A stretch of DNA of 64,000 nucleotides from Streptomyces katrae (lineage in GTDB: Bacteria; Actinomycetota; Actinomycetes; Streptomycetales; Streptomycetaceae). The notes under the pieces are model-generated. The model saw only the letters and a list, made by a program, of their open reading frames with translations. It was not told the origin of the DNA and made no database searches. This document shows, piece after piece, positions 15,299 through 24,209 of this stretch; position 1 is the stretch's first letter, and each line of letters starts with the position of its first letter. Made by a program: the position numbers and the translations under genes. Location of the stretch: the NCBI RefSeq assembly GCF_000717655.1, contig NZ_JNZY01000034.1, positions 26,888 to 90,887 of the forward strand, read 5' to 3'.

Positions 15299-15531
15299 GC
15301 CGCCGCCCTCCCCTGCTCGATCAGCTCGGCGACGCGGGCCGGGGTCTGTGCCAGGTAGAAGTCGCGCACGGACAGCTGGATGCCGTAGGTCTGCGACACC
15401 TGGTCGATGATCTTGATTCCGGTCAGCGAATTGCCGCCGAGCGTGAAGAAGTCGTCTTCCACCCCGACCTCGGGGCAGTCGAGGAGTTCCCTCCACAGCT
15501 CGGCGATTTCCTGCGCCAGCGTCGATTCCAT
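15295..15531 (-). CDS. Free-standing peptidyl carrier protein
   Basis: 78-aa carrier protein with LGGNSLTG, whose Ser is the phosphopantetheine site, inside the usual four-helix pattern. ATG at 15531 lies behind GGAAAGAG. It is the first gene of the operon that continues with P450, Cys-thioesterase and the PKS genes. No adenylation domain is adjacent; the only free one in the window is at 45383-46966, or an NRPS module may load it. It probably holds the amino acid during P450 oxidation. The substrate is unknown. Confidence 0.92.
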   Translation of the reverse strand: MESTLAQEIAELWRELLDCPEVGVEDDFFTLGGNSLTGIKIIDQVSQTYGIQLSVRDFYLAQTPARVAELIEQGRAAA

Positions 15532-15635
15532 TGCCACTCTTTCCTTCCTCCGCCGACCGGGAGTGCCCGCCCGCGTCATTTTCGGCCCGGTCTGCGGACC
15601 GTCACCGCCATCACGACCACTGGGGCCCTTTGCGT

Positions 15636-15653
15636 TGTCCCGCCGGCGAGACA
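15636..15653. promoter_or_regulatory. Palindromic operator A (LmbU-type candidate)
   Basis: TGTCCCGCCGGCGAGACA, an 18-bp palindrome with one mismatch and the core CGCCGGCG. It lies 105 bp upstream of the carrier-P450-PKS operon in the 392-bp divergent region 15532-15923. Apart from the two palindromes I see no gene in that region. The same motif recurs before other cluster units. Confidence 0.72.
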
Positions 15654-15779
15654 AATTCTTCGAATGGCCGAATCGAGTGTCGCGTGAATGCGCGACCGCT
15701 CACACCGTGTTGGTGGTCTCCGGCGCTCGCCGGCCGCTGGGGTTGAGCGTGGACCGGCGAGCCCGCACGCGACGCTCCC

Positions 15780-15797
15780 CGTCCCGCCGGCGGGACA
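15780..15797. promoter_or_regulatory. Palindromic operator B (LmbU-type candidate)
   Basis: The core GTCCCGCCGGCGGGAC (15781-15796) is a perfect 16-bp palindrome, the second copy in the divergent region. It is on the side of the plus-strand FAD hydroxylase, 127 bp before its GTG. A TTGACC at 15843 could be a -35 box downstream of it; no convincing -10 is visible. Confidence 0.72.
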
Positions 15798-15923
15798 GGG
15801 CAAGTTCGCCAGCGGCCCGTGCCGCCCCGGCACCGGCGTTCCTTGACCGGCTGATCCGCGTTCAGTGAACGTGGACGAGATTTAACGACGTTAGAGGCGC
15901 ACTGGAACAGAGGGGGCAACGAC

Positions 15924-17438
15924 GTGGGACACACCGGCTTCGACACGGATGTGGTGATCGCGGGCGCCGGGCCGACGGGCCTGATGCTCGCCTGCGAGCT
16001 GCGGCTGGCGGGCGTCGACGTGGTGGTGGTCGAGCGGCTCGCGGAGCGGACGGGCGAGTCGCGCGCCGGTGGGATCCACTCCCGCACCCTGGAGGTGCTG
16101 GACCAGCGCGGGATCCTGGACCGCTTCCTCGCGGTCGGCGAACTGCAGCCGGTGGGCCATTTCTCCGGCCTTTATCTGGACTTCGACGAGTCGGAGTCGA
16201 GGCACCCCTACCCGCTGATGATCCTTCAGTCCGACATCGAGCGGCTGCTCGAGGAGTGGGCCGCGGAGCTCGGCGTGCAGGTCCGCCGCTCGTCCGAGGT
16301 CAGCGGGATCCGCCAGGACGGGGACGGCGTGACGGTCGAACTGGGCACGGAGCAGCCAGCGGCGGCGACGCTGCGCGCCCGCTACCTCGTGGGCTGCGAC
16401 GGCGGGCGCAGCACGGTGCGCAAGCTGGCGGGCATCGACTTTCCCGGCACCGAGGCGACGATGACCGCACTGATCGGCGACGTGGAGCTCCCCGATCTGC
16501 CCGAGGACTACGTCTGGGTGCGGCGCTGTGCGGGCGGCGACTACTCGGCGATCGCCTTCGAGCCGGGCTGGTACCGGGTGATCACGTCCGAGTACGACCG
16601 CGTCGCGGACCGCGACGAGACACCGACGTTCGAACAGCTCCGGGAGTCCCTGATCAGGGTCGCGGGCACCGACTTCGGCATGAACAGCCCGCGGTGGGTC
16701 TCGCGGTTCAACGACGCCGCGCGCCAGGCCGCCGAGTACCGGGTGGGCCGGGTGCTGCTCGCGGGCGACGCGGCGCACATCCACTTCCCGGCCGGCGGGC
16801 AGGGGCTGAACATGGGCGTGCAGGACGCGGTCAACCTCGGCTGGAAGCTCGCCTCGGTGGTGCGCGGCCAGGCGCCCGAGAGCCTGCTGGACAGCTACCA
16901 CGCCGAGCGCCACCCCGTCGGGGAGCGCGTGCTGCACAACACCCGGGCGCAGTCGGCCCTGGCCCGCCCGGGCGCGCAGACGGACGCACTGCGCGAGGTG
17001 TTCGGCTCGCTCATGGTGTTCGACGACGTCAACCGGCACCTGCGCCTGATGCTCACCGCACTGGACATCCGCTACCCGGTCGACGTCGACCACCCGCTGG
17101 CGGGCCGCCGGGTCCCGGACGCCGACCTCAAGACGCCCGAAGGCACCATCGGCGTCTACGACCTGCTGCACGCCGGCCGCCCCGTACTGCTCGACCTGTC
17201 CGGCAGCGCCGCGCTGGCGGCGGTCGCCGGGGGCTGGGCCGATCGCGTCGACTTCGTCGAGGCTCGGAGCGAGGACGGCAGCTGGTCCGTCCCGGCCATC
17301 GACGAGGTCCCCGCTCCCGCCGCGGTCCTCATCCGCCCCGACGGCCATGTCGCCTGGGCGACCGACGGCGGCGCGCCCGACACCTCCGCGCTGCGGACCG
17401 CCCTCACCACCTGGTTCGGTCCGGCCCGGCAGGGCTGA
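15924..17438 (+). CDS. FAD-dependent aromatic-type monooxygenase
   Basis: 504-aa class A flavoprotein monooxygenase. It shows the Rossmann motif GAGPTG at about residues 10-15, the NAD(P)H/FAD motif CDGGRSTVRK near residue 157, and the FAD ribityl motif GDAAHIHFPAGGQG near residue 280. A thioredoxin-like C-terminal domain follows, as in phenol and polyketide hydroxylases. It starts at GTG 15924 behind AGGGGG. It is monocistronic, divergent from the carrier-P450-PKS operon, and ends at a convergent terminator. The two palindromic operators upstream tie it to the cluster. The substrate is unknown; hydroxylation or Baeyer-Villiger-type oxidation of the polyketide side chain is possible. Confidence 0.92.
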   Translation: MGHTGFDTDVVIAGAGPTGLMLACELRLAGVDVVVVERLAERTGESRAGGIHSRTLEVLDQRGILDRFLAVGELQPVGHFSGLYLDFDESESRHPYPLMILQSDIERLLEEWAAELGVQVRRSSEVSGIRQDGDGVTVELGTEQPAAATLRARYLVGCDGGRSTVRKLAGIDFPGTEATMTALIGDVELPDLPEDYVWVRRCAGGDYSAIAFEPGWYRVITSEYDRVADRDETPTFEQLRESLIRVAGTDFGMNSPRWVSRFNDAARQAAEYRVGRVLLAGDAAHIHFPAGGQGLNMGVQDAVNLGWKLASVVRGQAPESLLDSYHAERHPVGERVLHNTRAQSALARPGAQTDALREVFGSLMVFDDVNRHLRLMLTALDIRYPVDVDHPLAGRRVPDADLKTPEGTIGVYDLLHAGRPVLLDLSGSAALAAVAGGWADRVDFVEARSEDGSWSVPAIDEVPAPAAVLIRPDGHVAWATDGGAPDTSALRTALTTWFGPARQG

Positions 17439-17447
17439 CCTACCGCG

Positions 17448-17489
17448 ACGGCGGCCGCCGGGACCCGTTCGGGTCCCGGCGGCCGCCGT
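17448..17489. terminator. Bidirectional terminator hairpin
   Basis: A perfect 19-bp stem with a GTTC loop sits between the convergent FAD hydroxylase (stop 17438) and NRPS gene (stop 17507). There is no T-run, as is common in Streptomyces. Confidence 0.85.
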
Positions 17490-17506
17490 CCGTCATCGTG
17501 CGCCGG

Positions 17507-20500
17507 TCACCCCGCCAGCTTGCGGTTGATGACCTCGAACACCTCCGCCACGGATGCGGGCATGTTCATCTCGTGGTGCGTGGCGTGTACGTCGTGCACC
17601 TCGATGGAACCGGTGACGTACGGCCGCCACAGGTGCGCGTACTGCTCGTCCTGCAGCGTCGCGCTGAAGAACAGCACGTCACCCCGGTAGACCGGCGACT
17701 CGAAATCCATCATGAGGTTCGAGTTGTTGGCCAGCACCCTGGACATGGTGTCCAGGAACTCCTGCCGGTTGTCGGTGCCGATGTACTGGCCGAAGAAGTC
17801 CTCGAGCTCGGACCGGTACTCCGCCAGGGTCTTGTTGGCGTGGATCTCCGTCCACCCGTGCCCACCCGGCTGGGAGTCCAGGATGGCCACGAGCGCGATC
17901 TCGTGCCCTAGCCGGTCCAGCGCATGCGCGACGGCCTGCACGACGGTGCCGCCGTAGGACCAGCCGACCAGGTGGAAGGGCCCCTCCGGCTGGATCTTCA
18001 GCATCTCGGCGACGTAGTCGTCGACCATCTCCGCCACGGATCCCACCAGCGAGTCCACGCCGTCGGATCCGCGGGACTGCAGGGCGTACGCCTTCCGGTC
18101 CTGCACGTGCGTCACGAAGCTGAAGTACGCCCAGCCCAGCCCTCCTCCCCCGTGGAAGAACCACATGGGCTCCTTGCCCGTGCCGGGATCGCCGTTCAGC
18201 GGCAGCACGACCGCGAACGGGTCGTCGTTGTCCATGGGGGTGCCGATGAGCACCAGCGAGGCCAGCTCGGCCACCGTGGGGAACTTGATGATCGTCCTGA
18301 TGGGGATCTCGACGTCGAACTCCTTGCGGATGCGGACGCTGAGCCGGGTGGCCAGCAGCGAGTGCCCGCCGTGCGTGAAGAAGTTGTCGTGGATGCCGAC
18401 CTTCTCCCGGCCGAGCAGCTCGGCGAAGAGGGCGCACAGCTTCTCTTCGTGGGCGTCGCGCGGCTCCTGGCCGGCCACGGGGGGCGCGTGCTCCGCGGGC
18501 AGCGCGCGCCGGTCGAGCTTTCCGTTCGGGGTGAGCGGAATCTCCGGCAGCGGGATCACCGCGGAAGGCACCATGTAGTCCGGCAGCCGCCCGCGCAGGT
18601 GCGCGGTCAGCTCGGCGAGCAGCGGACCGGCCGACTCGTCGGCCCGGACGCCGGTACCGGCCGTCGGCACCACGTATCCCACGATGCGCTTGTCGCCCTC
18701 GCGGTCCTCGCGTACGACGACCACCGCCTGCGCCACTCCGGGATGCCCGGCCAGCGCGTTCTCGATCTCGCCCAGCTCGATCCGGAAGCCCCGGACCTTC
18801 ACCTGGTGGTCGGTCCGGGCGATGTACTGCAGCCGGCCTTCCCCGTCCCACCGCACCAGGTCCCCGGTGCGGTACATCCGCGCACCGGCAGGGCCGAACG
18901 GACACGCCACGAACCGCTCCGCGGTCAGCTCCGGCCGGCCCTGGTACCCGCGGGCCACCCCGTCACCGGCGATGTACAGATCGCCCTGCACCCCGCGCGG
19001 AACCGGTCGCATCCGCGCGTCGAGCACGTACACCTGGGTGTTCCCGATCGGCGTCCCGATCGGCGGCGCACCCGCACCCGCCTTCACGGGCGCCATGGTC
19101 GACCACGTCGTCGTCTCGGTCGGGCCGTACCAGTTGCCCACTTCGGCGGCCTGCTCCGCGAGCGTCTCGGCCAGCCGGGCCGGCACGGCCTCCGCGCCGG
19201 TGATGATCCGCAGGCCCCGCGCGGCGTCGGGCTCGTGCGTGAGCAGCATCTGCCAGAACGCGGGCGTGGCCTGTACGACGGTGACCCCGTGGCGGCGGAT
19301 CAGCGCCAGTACGGCCGACGGATCGGTGACGGTGTCCTTCGTCGCCATGACCATGGTCGCGCCCGCAACGAATGGGAGGTACAGCTCGGTGTTCGCCATG
19401 TCGAACGAGACCGTCGTGCTGAAGAGCATCCGGTCGGCGGGCGACAGCGGGAACCGGCGCTGCGTCGAGGCGATGAAGTTCGCGAGCGCGCCGCGCGGTA
19501 CCGCGACCCCCTTCGGAATGCCCGTCGACCCGGAGGTGTAGATCACGTACTGGGTGTTCCCGGGGCGGACGAGCACCTCGGGTGCCTCGTCCGGATACGG
19601 CGAACAGTCCGCGCCGGCCAGCGTCTCGGCGTCGAGCACGAGGACCGGGTCGACCTGCTCGAGGATGAAGTCGATCCGGGAGCGCGGGTGGTCCGGGTCG
19701 AGGGGAACGTAGGCTCCGCCGGCCTTGAGCACCGCCAGCAGCGCCACCATCAGGTTCACGGTCCGGGGCAGACAGACGGCGACCAGCGATTCGGCCCGTA
19801 CACCGCGGTCGGCCAGCCAGTGCGCCAGCCTGTTGGACCGCGTGTCCAGCTCCCGGTAAGTGAGCGACTCGTCCTCGCCGATGACGGCGAGTGCCTCGGG
19901 TCTGTCCGCGCACTGTCTTCGCAGGGCGTCCATCAGGCCCTGCTCCGGGATCGGCTCGACGGTGTCGTTGACCGCCCCCAGCAGCTGCTCCCGCTCCCCC
20001 GCGATCAGCACGTCGACGTCCCCGACGCACACCCCCGGATCGGCGGCCAGCTGCTCCAGCACACGCGCGAACCGGGCGGCCATGGCCTCGACGGTGTCCC
20101 GGTCGAACAGCTGGGTGACGTACTGGATGTCGCCCCGCAGCGCCCCCGACCCGTCCAGGGCCATGCTGAAGAACAGGTCGACCATGGCCTTCGAGGTGAG
20201 GGCCTGGACGAACTCCACCTCGAGCCCGGGGAACTCGAGGACCGGCTTCTCGAAGTTCTGCCAGCCGCACATGACCTGGAACAGCGGCCGGTAGGCCGTG
20301 GAGCGGTCCGGGTTGATCGCCTCGACCAGCACGTCGAACGGCACGTCCTGGTGCTCGTAGGCCGCCAGCGCCTTGTTCCGTACCTGGCCGAGCACGTCGG
20401 CGAACGACGGGTTCCCGGAGAGGTCCACGCGCAGGACCAGGTTGTTGACGAAGCACCCGACCAGGTCGGCCAGCGCTTCGTCGGTCCGCCCGGCGATCGG

Positions 20501-21325
20501 GGTGCCGAGTGGTATGTCGTTGCCGCCGCCGAGCTTGCTCAGCAGCACCGCCAGCGCGCTGTACATGACCATCGACATGGTCGTTCCGCGCTCGGCGGCC
20601 AGCTTCTCCAGCCCGGCCGCGGTCTGCGGCTCCACGCCGAAGGCGACCGTGTCGCCGTGCGTCGTCGCCTCGACGGAGCGCGGGCGGTCCAGCGGGAGGT
20701 CCAGCGGCTGCGGCACCCCGTCCAGTTCCTCGCGCCAGTACTCGATCTGCGCCGCGCCGATGCTGTCCGGGTCGGCCAGGTCGCCGAGCACCTCGCGCTG
20801 CCACATCGTGTAGTGCTGGTACTGCACGGGCAGCGGCTCCCACTGCGGCGCCCCGCCGTCCCGGCGGGCGGCGTAGGCGGCGGCCAGGTCCCGTGCCAGC
20901 GGGGCGCCCGAGCTGCCGTCCGTCGCGATGTGGTGGACGACCAGGACCAGGACGTGTTCCTCGGGCGAGCAGCGCAACAGGGTCGCCCGGAACGGGATCT
21001 CGGTCGCCAGGTCGAACCCGTGGGCGACGGCCCCGTCGATCGCGCCGGGCACGTCTTCGGGCGCCACCTCGACCACCGGGAGCCCCGTCTGCTCCGACGC
21101 CTCGGCCACCGGCAGGATCCTCTGGTGGGGCTCGCCCCCGTCGTCGGTGACGTACACGGTGCGCAGGATCTCGTGCCGGTCGACCACGTCGCCGATCGCC
21201 GCGGCGAGGGCGCCCTGGTCCAGGGGGCCGGTCAGCCGCAGCGCCGAGGGCATGTTCCAGGTCTCGCCGCCCTCCAGTTGGTGCATGTACCAGTAGCGGC
21301 GTTGCGAGAATGACAGCGGAATCAT
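17507..21325 (-). CDS. NRPS, C-A-T-TE (terminal-type module, second copy)
   Basis: 1272-aa single-module NRPS: C (HHIATDG, about 1-440), A ([12 protein letters not shown], about 460-960), T ([11 protein letters not shown], about 1000-1065), TE (GWSYGG nucleophile, about 1080-1272). Pocket residues read from the alignment give approximately DMTQIGWTWK. Q278, G301 and W331 are shared with glycine codes, but the whole does not match a code I know. C, T and TE closely resemble the C-A-T-TE gene at 24210-28106, but the A domain differs, as expected after duplication with A-domain divergence. The ATG lies 5 bp below the stop codon of a decayed NRPS tail (21330-21470). Its C domain therefore once followed another NRPS subunit. 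It may act as an alternative terminating module or may be a relic. Confidence 0.93.
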   Translation of the reverse strand: MIPLSFSQRRYWYMHQLEGGETWNMPSALRLTGPLDQGALAAAIGDVVDRHEILRTVYVTDDGGEPHQRILPVAEASEQTGLPVVEVAPEDVPGAIDGAVAHGFDLATEIPFRATLLRCSPEEHVLVLVVHHIATDGSSGAPLARDLAAAYAARRDGGAPQWEPLPVQYQHYTMWQREVLGDLADPDSIGAAQIEYWREELDGVPQPLDLPLDRPRSVEATTHGDTVAFGVEPQTAAGLEKLAAERGTTMSMVMYSALAVLLSKLGGGNDIPLGTPIAGRTDEALADLVGCFVNNLVLRVDLSGNPSFADVLGQVRNKALAAYEHQDVPFDVLVEAINPDRSTAYRPLFQVMCGWQNFEKPVLEFPGLEVEFVQALTSKAMVDLFFSMALDGSGALRGDIQYVTQLFDRDTVEAMAARFARVLEQLAADPGVCVGDVDVLIAGEREQLLGAVNDTVEPIPEQGLMDALRRQCADRPEALAVIGEDESLTYRELDTRSNRLAHWLADRGVRAESLVAVCLPRTVNLMVALLAVLKAGGAYVPLDPDHPRSRIDFILEQVDPVLVLDAETLAGADCSPYPDEAPEVLVRPGNTQYVIYTSGSTGIPKGVAVPRGALANFIASTQRRFPLSPADRMLFSTTVSFDMANTELYLPFVAGATMVMATKDTVTDPSAVLALIRRHGVTVVQATPAFWQMLLTHEPDAARGLRIITGAEAVPARLAETLAEQAAEVGNWYGPTETTTWSTMAPVKAGAGAPPIGTPIGNTQVYVLDARMRPVPRGVQGDLYIAGDGVARGYQGRPELTAERFVACPFGPAGARMYRTGDLVRWDGEGRLQYIARTDHQVKVRGFRIELGEIENALAGHPGVAQAVVVVREDREGDKRIVGYVVPTAGTGVRADESAGPLLAELTAHLRGRLPDYMVPSAVIPLPEIPLTPNGKLDRRALPAEHAPPVAGQEPRDAHEEKLCALFAELLGREKVGIHDNFFTHGGHSLLATRLSVRIRKEFDVEIPIRTIIKFPTVAELASLVLIGTPMDNDDPFAVVLPLNGDPGTGKEPMWFFHGGGGLGWAYFSFVTHVQDRKAYALQSRGSDGVDSLVGSVAEMVDDYVAEMLKIQPEGPFHLVGWSYGGTVVQAVAHALDRLGHEIALVAILDSQPGGHGWTEIHANKTLAEYRSELEDFFGQYIGTDNRQEFLDTMSRVLANNSNLMMDFESPVYRGDVLFFSATLQDEQYAHLWRPYVTGSIEVHDVHATHHEMNMPASVAEVFEVINRKLAG

Positions 21326-21329
21326 TGCT

Positions 21330-21470
21330 TCACTCCTTGAGGATCGTCTGGCTCAGGCCCAGGGGACGCGGAGCAGCCGATTCCTCCGCCCACGCAGCCA
21401 CCTGTGGCAGGTCGAAGAACGTGCGGGTTTCGAGCTCCCCGGCTCGGCGATGGCGCAGCCGATCAGTCGG
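21330..21470 (-). pseudogene. Remnant of an NRPS carrier-domain C-terminus
   Basis: Reading the minus strand upstream of the NRPS start gives TFFDLPQVAAWAEESAAPRP, then about ten residues and a TGA at 21332-21330. This matches the end of the NRPS at 28119-35882, which has [20 protein letters not shown] before its stop. Further upstream the similarity continues weakly (TDRL against ATRL), the GGHSL motif is lost, and the frame breaks. It is the stub of a deleted NRPS gene that once lay directly before the C-A-T-TE gene. Confidence 0.8.
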
Positions 21471-21558
21471 GTGGGGAGCGGAGAATGCCCGCATGGTGCC
21501 AAACATGGAGCCGCCCCGGCGACGCGCGGTCAGCCGAGGCGGCTCGGAAGAGGACTCT

Positions 21559-21580
21559 GACCAGTCCGTACGAACTGGTC
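21559..21580. promoter_or_regulatory. 22-bp palindrome upstream of NRPS / after permease
   Basis: The sequence reads GACCAGT, CCGTACGA, ACTGGTC, a near-perfect 22-bp palindrome. It lies 4 bp after the permease stop and 234 bp before the NRPS start. It differs from the LmbU-type operators. It could be a TetR-type operator or the exporter's terminator; there is no way to decide from sequence. Confidence 0.5.
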
Positions 21581-21584
21581 CGGG

Positions 21585-22346
21585 TCACGCTCTCTTCTTG
21601 AACGTGGAGACCGCCCACACGTAGCCGAGGACGGCGATCCCGACGCACCAGGCGACGGCCGCGATGGCGTCGCCGCTGGAGGGGTTGCCCGCGAGGAGGC
21701 CGCGCAGCGTCTCGATGATCGGGGTGAAGGGCTGGTACTCGGCGAACTGCCGGATGCCGACGCCCATCGTTTCCGCCGGCACGAACGCGCTGCTGAGGAA
21801 CGGCAGCATGATGAGCGGCACGGCGCCCAGGCCCGCCGACTCCGCGGTCTTGGCGGCCAGCCCCATGGCGACCGTGAGCCAGCCGGCCGCGATGCTGAGC
21901 AGCACGATGATGCCGACCACACCGAGCCAGTCGACGGCGCTCGCCTTGGGGTCGAAGCCCATCAGGAAGGCCACGCCGACGATGGCCGCGCAGCCCACCA
22001 GGGCGCGCACGGCAGTGATGACGACGTGCCCGGTCAGCATGGCGCCGCGGGAGACGTCCATGACCTTGAACCGGTTGATGATGCCCTTGGTCATGTCGGA
22101 GTTCACGGCCGTCGCGGTGGCTCCCAGCCCGTAGCTGATGGCCATCACGAGCAGACCCGGCGTCGCGTAGTCGATGTAGTCGTCGCCGACGCTGAACGCG
22201 CCGCCGAACACCTTGACGAACATCAGCATGATCACGATGGGGAACAGGACCGCGTTGAACATCGTGATGGGGTTGCGCACGTTGTGCTTGATGTTGCGGC
22301 GCAACATGATCGACGAATCGGCCAACGGCGTCGAGGCAGTGCTCAC
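21585..22346 (-). CDS. ABC transporter permease, DrrB type
   Basis: 253-aa integral membrane protein with about six hydrophobic segments (for example LFPIVIMLMFV, GLLVMAISYGLG, ALVGCAAIVGVAFL, GVVGIIVLLSIAAGW). It belongs to the ABC-2 / daunorubicin-resistance permease family. Its GTG overlaps the stop of the ATPase gene, so the two are coupled. It should form the membrane half of an exporter for the cluster's product and so provide self-resistance. Family and pairing are clear; the substrate is inferred from location between two NRPS genes. Confidence 0.93.
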   Translation of the reverse strand: MSTASTPLADSSIMLRRNIKHNVRNPITMFNAVLFPIVIMLMFVKVFGGAFSVGDDYIDYATPGLLVMAISYGLGATATAVNSDMTKGIINRFKVMDVSRGAMLTGHVVITAVRALVGCAAIVGVAFLMGFDPKASAVDWLGVVGIIVLLSIAAGWLTVAMGLAAKTAESAGLGAVPLIMLPFLSSAFVPAETMGVGIRQFAEYQPFTPIIETLRGLLAGNPSSGDAIAAVAWCVGIAVLGYVWAVSTFKKRA

Positions 22347-23329
22347 TGCGCGATCGCCTCCTTGCTCAGGTGCTCGGCGTGCGTGGGGTCGGTCAGGGCG
22401 AGGAAGACGTCGTCGAGGTCCGGTCGCTGCACCGAGAACTCCTGGGCGTCGAGCGAGTGCGCGTCCAGCCGGTCCAGCAGGATCCGCAGCGACCTCGTCT
22501 CACCGTCGCTGGCCACCCGCAGGGTCAGCTCCTCGTCGTCCCGGGTGGACCCGGTCAGGAGGCGCGCCGCCGCGTCGAGTTCGTAGAGGTCGGAGAACCG
22601 GAACCGGATGTGGGTGCCGGGGATCTGGCGCTTGAGCTCCTCGGGGGTGCCCTGGGCGACCAGGCGGCCCCCGTTGAGCACCGCGATCTGGTCGGCGAGC
22701 TGGTCGGCTTCCTCGAGGTACTGGGTGGTGAGGAAGATGGTGGTGCCCTCGGCGACGAGCTCGCGGACGATCCCCCACATCGTGCGCCGGCTGCGCGGGT
22801 CGAGACCCGTCGTCGGCTCGTCGAGGAAGATGATCTCCGGGTTGCCGACCAGGGTCATCGCCAGGTCGAGCTTGCGGCGCATACCGCCGGAGTAGGTCGA
22901 CGACATCTTGTCCGCCGACTCCACCAGGTCGAAGCGCTCCAGCAGCTGCGTGACCACCTTGTCGCCGCCCCGCACCCGCTTCAGGTCCGTCATCAGCTGC
23001 AGGTTCTCGCGGCCCGACAGCAGATCGTCCACCGCGGCGAACTGGCCGGTCACGCCGATGGCCGCGCGTGCCTGCTTGGTCGCGGTCGCCACGTCGTGCC
23101 CGGCGACCCGCACCGTGCCGGCGTCGGCCTTCATCAGCGTCGTGAGGACGTTGACCGTCGTCGTCTTGCCGGCCCCGTTCGGGCCGAGCAGGGAGAAGAT
23201 CGATCCTGCGGCGACATCGAAATCGATGCCGTCGAGGACGACCTTGTCGCCATATGCCTTGCGCAGCCCTGAAACTGCAATCGCTGAACTTCTCATTCCT
23301 CCACTTTCCTCTCCGGGCCTGTCACGCAC
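22343..23329 (-). CDS. ABC transporter ATPase, DrrA type
   Basis: 328-aa nucleotide-binding subunit: Walker A GPNGAGKTTT, signature YSGGMRRKLDLAM, Walker B IIFLDEPTTGLD. A C-terminal DUF4162-like regulatory part ends in RPDLDDVFLALTD. I chose GTG at 23329 because GGGAGG lies 6 bp upstream; the internal ATG at 23296 has its GGAGGA only one base away. It pairs with the permease that overlaps it. Likely role: ATP-driven export of the depsipeptide. Confidence 0.93.
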   Translation of the reverse strand: MRDRPGEESGGMRSSAIAVSGLRKAYGDKVVLDGIDFDVAAGSIFSLLGPNGAGKTTTVNVLTTLMKADAGTVRVAGHDVATATKQARAAIGVTGQFAAVDDLLSGRENLQLMTDLKRVRGGDKVVTQLLERFDLVESADKMSSTYSGGMRRKLDLAMTLVGNPEIIFLDEPTTGLDPRSRRTMWGIVRELVAEGTTIFLTTQYLEEADQLADQIAVLNGGRLVAQGTPEELKRQIPGTHIRFRFSDLYELDAAARLLTGSTRDDEELTLRVASDGETRSLRILLDRLDAHSLDAQEFSVQRPDLDDVFLALTDPTHAEHLSKEAIAQ

Positions 23330-23398
23330 CTGTCACCTCCCTGACACGGCGTTCGACAAGGTCGCCCGGGCCAGAGGACCGCTCATTTCACTCGCAAA

Positions 23399-23424
23399 CC
23401 GCCCGCCCTAACGACCGCGGGCGG
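23399..23424 (-). terminator. Possible terminator hairpin after type II thioesterase
   Basis: An 8-bp GC stem (CCGCCCGC / GCGGGCGG, 10-nt loop) overlaps the stop codon of the thioesterase gene. It may separate that transcript from the exporter genes 78 bp downstream. Confidence 0.4.
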
Positions 23425-24142
23425 ACTCCGCCTCGATCACGTCCAGCACCTCACGGCCGAGATCGACCAGATACATGTGATCGCCCGGAAACTCCACATA
23501 GCTGAATTCGGCCGTGGTCGCCGCCTGCCACTGCCGGGCCTCTTCCGCGGTGACGAGTCCGTCGGAGTCGCCCCGCAGCGAGCAGATCGGGACCGACACG
23601 ATTTCGTCGGTGCTCGGGACGTAGTTCTCGTGCATCTCGCAGTCGGCCTGCAGCACGGGCAGGATCAGTTCCCGCATTTCCGGGTGGTCGAGGGCCTCGT
23701 GCCGGAAGCCCGCGAACTCCTCGACCCTGGCGAGGAACTCATCGTCCTGGAGCCCGGTGGCCCGCCGCTCGCGCTGGGTCCACGGACCCGGCGAACCGCT
23801 GACGACCAGCCGCTCGACCTGCACCCCGCGCGCGGTCAGCAGGTGCACCAGCTCGTACGCGAGCACCGCGCCCAGGCTGTGCCCGAACAGCACGACCCGG
23901 GCGCCTTCGCCGAGGTCGGCGATGATGTCGTCGATCGATCCCTTGGCCGCCTCGGTGACGTTCCGGTACGGCTCCTCCAGGATCTTCCGCTCCCGGCCGG
24001 GCAGCTCGACCGAGGTGATGCGCCACCGGTCGGCGGACAGCTCCCGCCACGGGTGGAAGAACGAAGGACCTGCTCCTGCGAACGGCACGCACAGCAGCGT
24101 TGCCTGGTCCCCGTGTTCCGCGGACATGCCGGGCTCTGTCAC
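23408..24142 (-). CDS. Type II thioesterase
   Basis: 244-aa alpha/beta-hydrolase with LLCVPFAGAGPS, PGRERK, the nucleophile elbow GHSLG and the C-terminal GDHMYLV histidine. This is the standard editing thioesterase of PKS/NRPS lines, which removes stalled or misprimed groups from carrier domains. The start is uncertain: GTG 24142 is preferred, with TTG 24157 and ATG 24127 possible. It follows the C-A-T-TE NRPS by 67 bp and precedes the exporter. Unlike the enzyme at 13314, it keeps the catalytic Ser. Confidence 0.92.
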   Translation of the reverse strand: MTEPGMSAEHGDQATLLCVPFAGAGPSFFHPWRELSADRWRITSVELPGRERKILEEPYRNVTEAAKGSIDDIIADLGEGARVVLFGHSLGAVLAYELVHLLTARGVQVERLVVSGSPGPWTQRERRATGLQDDEFLARVEEFAGFRHEALDHPEMRELILPVLQADCEMHENYVPSTDEIVSVPICSLRGDSDGLVTAEEARQWQAATTAEFSYVEFPGDHMYLVDLGREVLDVIEAESARGR

Positions 24143-24209
24143 CCCGACCAACCCCAATCATCCATTCGATCGTTTGTTGAAACAGTTCCGGGACACGGAT
24201 GTCCGCTCG

